A stretch of 10,986 bases of DNA from CAYFJO01 sp964343305 (lineage in GTDB: Bacteria; Planctomycetota; Planctomycetia; Pirellulales; Pirellulaceae): assembly GCA_964343305.1 (NCBI GenBank), contig CAYFJO010000367.1, positions 1 through 10,986 of the forward strand. Reading direction: 5' to 3'. The translations under genes and the position numbers were made by a program. Below are positions 5,533-10,986 of this stretch, piece by piece. Position 1 is the first letter of the stretch, and every line of letters begins with the position of its first letter. Under the pieces are notes generated by a model that made no database searches, was not told the origin of the DNA, and saw only the letters and a list, made by a program, of their open reading frames with translations.

Positions 5533-5565
5533 AGACTTCCGAAGTTTTGAAAACTTCGGAAGTCT
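5533..5565. repeat. 33-bp palindromic element, copy 2 (perfect)
   Basis: The arms AGACTTCCGAAGTTTT (5533-5548) and AAAACTTCGGAAGTCT (5550-5565) are fully complementary over 16 bp around a single central G. It lies 7 bp after the ettA stop codon. The copy at 2207-2239 differs at four positions. It lacks a T-run in the ettA direction, so it is a repetitive palindromic element or mRNA-protecting hairpin more than a canonical terminator. Confidence 0.8.
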
Positions 5566-5572
5566 TGCTCGG

Positions 5573-7246
5573 TCACTGCTTGAGCTTTTTGTAACGAAAC
5601 CGCTTGGGCTCGTCGGCTGCGATGCCCAGACGCTCGCGGCGTTGTTCTTCATAGGTTTGAAAGTTGCCTTCACACCAGTGAACGTAGCTGTCGCCTTCGA
5701 ACGCCAGAATATGAGTCGCAATCCGGTCCAGGAACCAGCGGTCGTGTGTGATGACTGCCACGCAGCCGGCGTAGTTCAAGATCGCCTCTTCGAGCGCACG
5801 CAATGTGTCGACGTCGAGGTCGTTCGTAGGTTCGTCCAGCAGCAAAACGTTCGAGCCGCGGCGTAGAAGTTTGGCCAGATGCACTCGGTTTCGTTCACCG
5901 CCTGACAACACGCCGACTTTCCTTTCTTGATCCGGTCCACGGAAGTTGAATCGCGAAACGTACGCACGTGCATTGATCTTCCGGCCACCCATTTCGAATG
6001 TCTCGTGACCTCCAGAGATTTCTTCGAAGATCGTTTTCTCGGCGTCGAGCGCGTCTCGGTTCTGATCGACATAGCCAAATTCGACGGTTGGTCCAACTCG
6101 CAAATTGCCTGAGTCTGGTTCTTCTTCCCCAGTGAACATACGGAACAAAGTTGTCTTGCCCGCGCCGTTCGCTCCGATGATGCCGACAATTCCGCCGGGC
6201 GGAAGACGAAACGACAAGTCCTCGATGAGCAGGTTGTCGCCAAACCCCTTGTTGAGATCCACGGTTTCCACGACCAGGTCGCCCAAGTGTTGACCCGGCG
6301 GAATTTGGATTTCGAATTCGTCCAACCGCTCTTCAAATCGTTCGGACGCCATTTGTTCATAGGCATTGATGCGAGCCTTGCCTTTGGCCTGTCGAGCCCG
6401 TGGCGACATCTTGATCCAATCCAGTTCCCGTTGCAGCGTTTTCTGTCGCGCGGCGGATGCTTTCTCTTCGCGCTGGAGTCGCTCTTGTTTCTGTTCGAGC
6501 CACGACGAATAGTTGCCTTCCCACGGAATGCCTCGACCGCGGTCCAACTCCAAAATCCAGCCGGCCACGTTGTCCAGGAAGTATCGATCGTGCGTGACGG
6601 CGACGACCGTGCCAGGATAATCGGCCAGATGACGTTCGAGCCATTGAATCGACTCCGCGTCCAAATGGTTCGTCGGCTCGTCCAACAAAAGCAGGTCAGG
6701 GCGCTCGAGCAGCAATTTGCACAGTGCCACGCGACGACGTTCGCCGCCGGACAGGTTGCTCACGTTGGCGTCACCCGGTGGCAGGTTCATGACGTCGATG
6801 GCGATTTCCAACTCGCGATCCAGTTCCCAAGTGTTCGTCGCCTCGATCTGGTCCTGGACGCGAGCCATTTCGTCGTAGACCTTTTGCATCGCATCTTCTT
6901 CGAGCGGCTCGGCACACTTCATGCTTAGTTCGTTGTAGCGTTCCAAAAGTGCGCGACGGGGCGCGACGGCTTCTTCCAGATTGCCTTTGACATCCTTGTC
7001 CGCGTTGAGCACCGGCTCTTGTGGCAAGTAGCCGCACGTAAACCCTTCAGTCAGACGCGCCTCGCCGTCAAACTCTTTGTCCTGGCCAGCCATGATCCGC
7101 AGCAACGTGCTTTTGCCCGACCCATTGCGCCCCAGCACGCCGATCTTCGCGCCGGGATAAAACGCCAGCCAAATCTCTGATAGCACTTCACGAGGGCCGT
7201 GTTTTTTTGTCAAATTCTCGATGGTGTAGATGTATTGCTTACCCAT
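5573..7246 (-). CDS. ettA: ABC-F ATPase, energy-dependent translational throttle protein EttA
   Basis: The protein has 557 residues, close to the 555 of E. coli EttA, and two ATP-binding cassettes without membrane segments. EttA binds the ribosomal E site and gates entry into elongation according to the ATP/ADP ratio. Cassette 1 has Walker A GRNGSGKST (39-47), the signature LSGGERRR (165-172) and Walker B LLLLDE (185-190), with catalytic E190. Cassette 2 has Walker A GANGAGKTT (358-366), the signature LSGGERNR (447-454) and Walker B VLLLDE (467-472), with E472. The arm region lies at about 92-138, and the inter-domain linker (P-site tRNA interaction motif) at about 240-310. The stretches DRYFLDNVAGWILELDRG and the end DEPKRFRYKK are diagnostic of EttA within ABC-F. 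The ATG at 7246 has no clear Shine-Dalgarno sequence. Confidence 0.95.
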   Translation of the reverse strand: MGKQYIYTIENLTKKHGPREVLSEIWLAFYPGAKIGVLGRNGSGKSTLLRIMAGQDKEFDGEARLTEGFTCGYLPQEPVLNADKDVKGNLEEAVAPRRALLERYNELSMKCAEPLEEDAMQKVYDEMARVQDQIEATNTWELDRELEIAIDVMNLPPGDANVSNLSGGERRRVALCKLLLERPDLLLLDEPTNHLDAESIQWLERHLADYPGTVVAVTHDRYFLDNVAGWILELDRGRGIPWEGNYSSWLEQKQERLQREEKASAARQKTLQRELDWIKMSPRARQAKGKARINAYEQMASERFEERLDEFEIQIPPGQHLGDLVVETVDLNKGFGDNLLIEDLSFRLPPGGIVGIIGANGAGKTTLFRMFTGEEEPDSGNLRVGPTVEFGYVDQNRDALDAEKTIFEEISGGHETFEMGGRKINARAYVSRFNFRGPDQERKVGVLSGGERNRVHLAKLLRRGSNVLLLDEPTNDLDVDTLRALEEAILNYAGCVAVITHDRWFLDRIATHILAFEGDSYVHWCEGNFQTYEEQRRERLGIAADEPKRFRYKKLKQ

Positions 7247-7342
7247 AGTGTTAAGCCGGGGTGATTAGGTGAAGTTCAACGCTCGCTGAGGTCGCGTAGT
7301 TTGCAAAAAACTTTGACGATTGTATCAAAAGTGCTGATCAAT

Positions 7343-7492
7343 CCCGTTGTAGCGGGCCGATAAACTGTTGTGTGGAATGGGAATTGATGAGGGGTAGGGG
7401 CCTTGTCAATTCTTAAGCTTTATAGGGCTTCCGATCCTTTTCGAGGCAGAGCGAGCATGACTTTCTTAGACGGTCATGCTCGCTTCTTTTTT
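7343..7492 (+). ncRNA. Candidate small structured RNA ending in an intrinsic terminator
   Basis: No plus-strand gene lies upstream of the strong terminator at 7450-7492, as ettA and everything nearby is on the minus strand. The preceding 110 bases contain further hairpins: CCCG/CGGG around a 6-nt loop (7343-7356), and a 12-bp stem with two G-U pairs, GAATTGATGAGG (7381-7392) with CCTTGTCAATTC (7401-7412). A TTGACG at 7313-7318 might be a -35 box, but the -10 is poor, so the 5' end is uncertain. No open frame of more than a few codons is present. I do not recognise it as SRP, 6S, tmRNA or RNase P RNA. Confidence 0.35.
7450..7492 (+). terminator. Rho-independent terminator, plus strand
   Basis: AGCGAGCATGAC (7450-7461) and GTCATGCTCGCT (7473-7484) form a perfect 12-bp stem with an 11-nt loop. 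It is followed directly by TCTTTTTT (7485-7492). The T-run is on the plus-strand side only; the other side of the stem has no matching run for minus-strand transcripts. Confidence 0.85.
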
Positions 7493-7502
7493 GCACCTGT
7501 GC

Positions 7503-7688
7503 TTAAGCGTAGCAAGCGATCTCGATTTGTTGTAGGACGGAGTGCCCATTCCGTTTGGACGGATTAGCAATCTGTCCTACACGAGAGTCGCCTGGATTCT
7601 TGGTCGAGCACAGCGCCGATTTGTTCACGACCAAAGATCCCGGGCCAATGACGTTCACTTGAGAATCAGGCGGATGGTTCACGAACAT
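7503..7688 (-). CDS. Doubtful small reading frame running into a repeat element
   Basis: The 61-codon frame starts at an ATG that overlaps the end of the preceding frame by 10 nt. The first 37 residues (MFVNHPPDSQVNVIG to NPGDSRV) have a codon third-position GC near 64%, consistent with coding. The remaining residues are encoded by the repeat at 7531-7581 and its flank. This may be a short real gene, a gene remnant truncated by the repeat, or chance. I recognise no family, and no convincing ribosome binding site is seen. Confidence 0.2.
   Translation of the reverse strand: MFVNHPPDSQVNVIGPGSLVVNKSALCSTKNPGDSRVGQIANPSKRNGHSVLQQIEIACYA
7531..7581. repeat. Cloverleaf-like palindromic repeat element
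   Basis: The outer arms TGTAGGAC (7531-7538) and GTCCTACA (7574-7581) pair perfectly over 8 bp. Inside are two alternative hairpins: ACGGA with TCCGT (7537-7541, 7550-7554) and ACGGATT with AATCTGT (7559-7565, 7569-7575, one G-T). The whole can fold as a three-way junction. Such compact, multi-hairpin intergenic units are typical of REP or MITE-like dispersed elements. I cannot count copies elsewhere in the genome. Confidence 0.6.
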
Positions 7689-7939
7689 CGTTTACGTACG
7701 ATGCGGCGGATAGGCTGACCAGCGAATTTCACTTGAAGTCCGACGACTCCGTTCTTTCGAGTGTGGATTATGCCTTGGATGCGGTTGGCAATCGAACCGC
7801 CATGCGGACTCCATCTGTCGCCAACGAGTGAAACGTTCCCATTTTGAGGTGGTTTGATTGGCACCGTCAGCAAGAGAATGCCAACGTCTTGGACGAATAC
7901 GCACACCTTGGTGAGACTGCTACGCTTTATGTCGATCAA
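7679..7939 (-). CDS. Small hypothetical protein overlapping its upstream neighbour
   Basis: The frame has up to 86 codons from a TTG at 7939-7937, or 75 from a GTG at 7906-7904. I prefer this frame over the alternative one (7692-7904) because its codon third positions are GC-rich in the first third of the frame and its product looks folded: a hydrophobic core (VGILLLTVPIK), then VSLVGDRWSPHGGSIANRIQG and VVGLQVKFAGQPIRRIV. With the TTG start it overlaps the gene at 7920-8246 by 20 nt in the +1 frame. I recognise no family. Neither start has a strong ribosome site, so translation by coupling is likely if it is real. Confidence 0.35.
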   Translation of the reverse strand: MIDIKRSSLTKVCVFVQDVGILLLTVPIKPPQNGNVSLVGDRWSPHGGSIANRIQGIIHTRKNGVVGLQVKFAGQPIRRIVRKRCS

Positions 7940-8246
7940 GAACTCTTTGCAGAATAGTCATCCAGCTTTGGTTCAGCCGAAACGTCACTTCCCGCACATT
8001 TCCCTCTTCATCTTGCTCGAACTCGATTTCAAAACCAGCGGTCGCCAAGACGTCGTTTGGACTTTTGCCTGACTGGCAAGCTCGCCAAAAACGCGTGCTC
8101 CGCAATGTACTTTCGGCTTTAGTTGTGGCTGTTTCGGAAGTAATGGCTTCCACTGACTTGGTGACCTGCGATGTCAAGCTGGTCATCATCTCCTGGCACA
8201 AACAATCGGCCCAATCTTTCCAACCTGCCTTTTCTGAAACTGCCAT
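7920..8246 (-). CDS. Hypothetical protein, 108 residues
   Basis: I start this at the ATG at 8246-8244, which has AAAGG about 8 nt upstream. The frame is open to 8306, but those extra residues are not needed. The N-terminal half is polar and helix-like (GWKDWADCLCQEMM, then SLTSQVTKSVEAITSETATT), possibly a short coiled coil. The C-terminal half is ATAGFEIEFEQDEEGNVREVTFRLNQSW, which reads as two acidic beta strands joined by a turn. No signal peptide, membrane helix or known motif is visible. It overlaps the next small frame downstream. The 171 bp between this gene and 8418 show no gene, no tRNA and no clear terminator. Confidence 0.5.
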   Translation of the reverse strand: MAVSEKAGWKDWADCLCQEMMTSLTSQVTKSVEAITSETATTKAESTLRSTRFWRACQSGKSPNDVLATAGFEIEFEQDEEGNVREVTFRLNQSWMTILQRVLDRHKA

Positions 8247-8417
8247 CCTCGAACCTTTCAAATAAAGCCAACTTAATGTCGCGTCGTGATGGCGCGGCGT
8301 CCACAAATCCCGCGATAACTGGCGAGTGCTGGTGCAGTGACAAAGCTAAGGGGGTTACGACTCAATTGAAGCGACCGCCGCGGGGCACCGGAGCAACTGC
8401 CGTTCGCAAACGAATAG

Positions 8418-9170
8418 TCATTGTCCTGACAACTTCTCGCCCGATTTGATTTGTACTTGGATTGCTCCAAGGATTTGTTTGATCTTCTGCTCCTTCCGAC
8501 TGACAAACGGAACATTGTCCAGGACAATCACTCGCCGTTCACTGCTTGGTTGCAGAATCAGTCTGCCCGAGCCAAGTAGCAGGTACTCAAAAACGTCGTT
8601 GATTTCTTTGTCGACCCGTAAGTTAGGTGCGGGAAAACGTTCCAAATCGCTCAGAATTCCATGATGATGTAACAGCTCGTTTGGACGAAGTTCCCAATAG
8701 TCCAACCATCTGCTGATAAACACAAGCACGTACATGAATCCTACGATCGTCGAAGTAGCTGCAAAAAACGTTGTGTTCGCCACCGGGCGTAACGAAACGA
8801 CTAAGTCCTTTGCCATGGGGAGCAGATCGGGATAGTACGTAAACAACAATGTAAGCGCGAGACCAATCGACGTGATGAAGAAAATCAAGATGAGCCAACC
8901 TGCTCTCGGGAAATCAAAGACAAGGACAATCAGATTCAGAAAAAGAACTGCCAGGAAAATGTCTGTCAGAACAACCGGAAGTACGTCATCCGGGCCTACC
9001 GCCTCATAACCTGCCGACTTAAGCCAAAATGTGCAGATCAATGACATCAGGAAGGTTGGATAAAGAAATATGAATTTCGGGTATGGCACAAGATAGATCC
9101 GTTTTGTTTCATCCGGCCCAATACCGTCGCGTTCTGTTTCACCAGTTTTTTTTTGCTTTCCTTCGCTCAT
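8418..9170 (-). CDS. Four-helix membrane protein with a possible bacterial PH-like C-terminal domain
   Basis: The protein has 250 residues. The first 24 are charged and cytosolic-looking. Four hydrophobic segments follow at about 32-50, 64-85, 91-113 and 133-153. Residues 160-250 are soluble: LRPNELLHHHGILSDLERFPAPNLRV, then GSGRLILQPSSERRVIVLDNV. This strand-rich pattern, in which a ligand-independent membrane protein is followed by an NELxxxxGI...RFP...G-x-G-x-L stretch, resembles bacterial PH-like domains. That placement is tentative. The start is the ATG at 9170 with a weak GGAAAA upstream. A possible promoter, TTGAAC (9216-9211) with 16 bp to TAAGAT (9194-9189), precedes it. Codons 7-9 lie in a run of nine A bases. 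The function is unknown. Confidence 0.75.
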   Translation of the reverse strand: MSEGKQKKTGETERDGIGPDETKRIYLVPYPKFIFLYPTFLMSLICTFWLKSAGYEAVGPDDVLPVVLTDIFLAVLFLNLIVLVFDFPRAGWLILIFFITSIGLALTLLFTYYPDLLPMAKDLVVSLRPVANTTFFAATSTIVGFMYVLVFISRWLDYWELRPNELLHHHGILSDLERFPAPNLRVDKEINDVFEYLLLGSGRLILQPSSERRVIVLDNVPFVSRKEQKIKQILGAIQVQIKSGEKLSGQ

Positions 9171-9309
9171 CGTTTGAATTTTCCAAGTATCTTATTCAAG
9201 AGTTCTCTATGTTCAACGTAGCCAAATTGTAGAGGTCGTTTGTTGACGCACGCCGAGAAATGTATTGGGTTAGTGCAACAGCAGGAGGGCGGAATCATCC
9301 TTTGCCAAG

Positions 9310-10641
9310 TTACAGGCTCCACCCCTCTCGGTAGGGCGGGTTGATCAACTTGTTGGCCTCCTCCGAGTTGGTAAACCGCAGGTTGTCGCCGTCCCAGAGC
9401 AACTTCTGATTGGTGCGGATGGCGATGTTGCCCAACAGCACAACCTCGGCCAGGTGGGCGGCGTGATCGACGAAGTTCGAACCGGCCGGTTGGCCGCCCT
9501 TACAGGCGTCGATCCATTCCTTGTAGTGGCCCGGCGATCGCTCCAGCACTCGCGGGGGAGCGCCGACCTGGCGGCTCTTGCTCTCGGGAATGAGCTGGTG
9601 GCCCAGCATCTTGCCCTTGTCGCCGACGACCAACAGCCAGTCGCCCTCGCCAAAGCGGCGGCCAGGCTCCAGTTCCTCGGGCCGGGGCGGCGTCAGCCCG
9701 CCGTCCCACCAAGTAATGGTGAACGCCGCCCGGTCACCGGCGGCCGGAAACTGCCACCGCGTGATCGACGACTTGGGGGCCGTCTCGTTGGCAATCTCGG
9801 GTCCGACCTGGTAGTTCGACGAGCAGGCCTCGACGCTGGTCGGGTGGCCCGGCTTCAATGCCTTGAACACGGCCGAGAGTTGGTGGCAGCCAATGTCGCC
9901 CAACACACCGGTGCCAAAATCCCACCAGCCGCGCCAGGCAAAGGGGTGGTAAGTCGGATGGTACGGCCGCGCGGGAGCCGGGCCGAGCCACAGGTCCCAG
10001 TTCAACTCCGGCGGCACTGGCGACGCACCGGTGGGACGGGGGACGCCTCGCGGTGAGATCGGCGGGCGGCGGTTCGATCCGGCATGCACCTCGCGGACTG
10101 TGCCGATCGCCCCGGACTGTATGTACTCGTAGATCAGCCGGGCACCTTCGCTGGCCTGGCCCTGGTTGCCCATCTGCGTGGCCACCCCGGTCTCTTTGGC
10201 CACTTGGCCCATCATCCGTGCCTCGTAGACGGAGTGCGTCAGCGGCTTTTGGCAGTGGACGTGCTTGCCCATCTTCATCGCCATGATCGAGACGACGGCA
10301 TGGTTGTGGTCGGGCGTGGCGCAGATGACCGCGTCGATCTCCTTCTGCGTTTCGAGCATCTTGCGGAAATCGCTGTACTGCTTGGCCTTGGGAAAGCGTT
10401 TGGCGTTTCGGTCCACCGCCCGCTGGTCGACATCACACAGCGCGACAATGTTCTCGCCGGCACAGTTGCGAAGGTCGCCGCTGCCCATCCCGCCGATCCC
10501 CACGCCGGCGATGTTGAGTTTCTCGCTGGGCGGTTTGAACTTCGGCCCCCCGAGCACATGGCGGGGAACGATCGTTACAGCCGCCGCTACGGCTCCCGCG
10601 GCAAACATCTCACGACGGTTGATCTGATGGATCGGTTTCAT
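9310..10641 (-). CDS. Tat-exported Gfo/Idh/MocA-family oxidoreductase
   Basis: The protein has 443 residues. It opens with a twin-arginine signal (INRREMFAAGAVAAAVTIV, RR at 9-10), so it is probably exported folded with its nucleotide cofactor. The Rossmann domain starts at LNIAGVGIGGMGSGD (42-56), followed by NIVALCDVD. The family's EKP catalytic block appears as HCQKPLTH, with lysine 132 kept and Gln in place of Glu. The C-terminal sheet domain contains WWDFGTGVLGDIGCHQLS, with the Asp/His pair usual for this group. Family members oxidise or reduce sugars and cyclitols, often to 3-keto forms, using NAD(P). The planctomycete exported type is abundant and its substrates are mostly unknown. 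A strong AAGGAG lies 8 nt upstream of the ATG. GC3 is near 80% in the N-terminal part, clearly above the neighbours. Confidence 0.92.
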   Translation of the reverse strand: MKPIHQINRREMFAAGAVAAAVTIVPRHVLGGPKFKPPSEKLNIAGVGIGGMGSGDLRNCAGENIVALCDVDQRAVDRNAKRFPKAKQYSDFRKMLETQKEIDAVICATPDHNHAVVSIMAMKMGKHVHCQKPLTHSVYEARMMGQVAKETGVATQMGNQGQASEGARLIYEYIQSGAIGTVREVHAGSNRRPPISPRGVPRPTGASPVPPELNWDLWLGPAPARPYHPTYHPFAWRGWWDFGTGVLGDIGCHQLSAVFKALKPGHPTSVEACSSNYQVGPEIANETAPKSSITRWQFPAAGDRAAFTITWWDGGLTPPRPEELEPGRRFGEGDWLLVVGDKGKMLGHQLIPESKSRQVGAPPRVLERSPGHYKEWIDACKGGQPAGSNFVDHAAHLAEVVLLGNIAIRTNQKLLWDGDNLRFTNSEEANKLINPPYREGWSL

Positions 10642-10693
10642 CGGCGGATCTCCTTGGAATGAGCGACGGGACGGATAGTGAGTTCAATCCGTG

Positions 10694-10722
10694 ACGCTAC
10701 CCGACGGCCCCTCTCTCGTCAA
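10694..10722 (-). promoter_or_regulatory. Candidate promoter of the Gfo/Idh/MocA gene
   Basis: On the minus strand TTGACG (10722-10717, 5 of 6 to the -35) is followed after 17 bp by TAGCGT (10699-10694, 3 of 6 to the -10). It lies about 50 bp before the ribosome binding site. The rest of 10642-10843 shows no gene and no clear hairpin terminator. Confidence 0.35.
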
Positions 10723-10843
10723 GGTTCTGTCCCCCTGGACTTGGCTGACACGCAAACCGTCCCGACGAGTTCTCAGCGCAGCTTGCCGAGCGAACGCCGC
10801 CGCCCAACACCCCAAGTGCGATGTTCCCGGGACTCAACCGTGC

Positions 10844-10986
10844 TTAGCAAGGTCGATTCATCCGATACTGCTGAAGCACCGCGTGGAAAGATTGATGTTC
10901 TAGCGGATTCGTCGGATGCCAAAACAGATGCGCCGTGCAGTTGCAATCGGACGAGCCAAAGCGGTTGGGTCCGTGCGGAAAAACGT
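10844..10986 (-). CDS. Unassigned protein, C-terminal 46 residues
   Basis: A minus-strand frame enters from the right edge and ends at TAA (10846-10844). The residues read VFPHGPNRFGSSDCNCTAHLFWHP, then TNPLEHQSFHAVLQQYRMNRPC. The composition (aromatics, Cys-x-Cys, His) and the absence of stops over all 47 codons look like real protein, and the other two minus-strand frames look unlike protein. Codon third-position GC is about 57%, below the adjacent oxidoreductase. I cannot name the family from this fragment. The DCNC motif could be a metal or disulphide site. Confidence 0.5.
   Translation of the reverse strand, partial: VFPHGPNRFGSSDCNCTAHLFWHPTNPLEHQSFHAVLQQYRMNRPC

Noticed and set aside
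7692..7904. Alternative 70-codon minus-strand frame
   Set aside because: Its product is rich in Arg, Trp, Ser and His without hydrophobic periodicity. The competing frame (7679-7939) has the coding-like third-position GC.
8247..8417. Possible integron attC-like recombination site or small gene between 8247 and 8417
   Set aside because: No matching core sites or long imperfect palindrome could be found, and no frame with a start and ribosome site fits. It is left as plain intergenic DNA.
9454..10662. Long plus-strand frames (9454-10056 and 10084-10662) opposite the oxidoreductase
   Set aside because: These arise from the high third-position GC of the minus-strand gene. Their products resemble no protein, and the minus-strand product is unmistakable.
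10691..10903. 70-codon plus-strand frame upstream of the oxidoreductase
   Set aside because: It has no ribosome binding site, its composition is arginine/proline/alanine of chance type, and it overlaps the more convincing minus-strand fragment.

Overview
The window reads as a chromosomal segment of a planctomycete, probably of the Pirellula/Rhodopirellula type. This is an inference. The grounds are twin-arginine-exported sugar-metabolism proteins (TIM-barrel isomerase-like and Gfo/Idh/MocA), a DUF1080-type secreted protein start, a lysine-rich histone-H1-like tail protein, several small acidic proteins I cannot assign, moderate GC and often weak Shine-Dalgarno sites. No CRISPR array, tRNA, rRNA, insertion sequence or phage gene was seen.

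Layout. Positions 1-125 (minus) hold the start of a secreted DUF1080-like protein. It is divergent from an exported sugar isomerase/epimerase-like protein (270-1226, plus). Then come, all plus, proC (1375-2202), two small unassigned genes (2283-2522, 2547-3020), an EF-P paralogue of the EfpL/YeiP type (3030-3593) and a DUF4058 protein (3674-4423). From 4442 to 7246 everything is on the minus strand: ettA (5573-7246), then a compact three-gene unit made of a lysine-rich protein (5246-5449), a thioredoxin-fold protein with a CGDC motif (4679-5242) and a SelW/Rdx-family protein (4442-4675). Positions 7247-8417 are sparse. They hold a strong plus-strand terminator that follows no gene, so a small RNA is possible, a folded repeat element, and a chain of small overlapping minus-strand reading frames. 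Next come a four-helix membrane protein (8418-9170), a GC-richer Gfo/Idh/MocA oxidoreductase (9310-10641) and the 3' end of an unassigned gene (10844-10986), all minus.

Main discovery. The SelW-like gene is hidden because its eleventh codon is TGA. Read as selenocysteine, it gives a 77-residue protein with the family's Cys-x-x-Sec motif at residues 8-11 and an uninterrupted, SelW-like remainder. It starts 3 nt after the thioredoxin stop codon, and the thioredoxin starts 3 nt after the lysine-rich protein's stop codon. The three therefore look like one translationally coupled redox operon. Upstream of it is a concentric 40-bp dyad that overlaps a plausible promoter, so the unit may be specifically regulated.

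Other points of interest are a 33-bp palindrome present twice (2207-2239 and 5533-5565), a cloverleaf-like repeat at 7531-7581, a probable structured RNA ending at about 7492, and the arginine-tipped EF-P loop.
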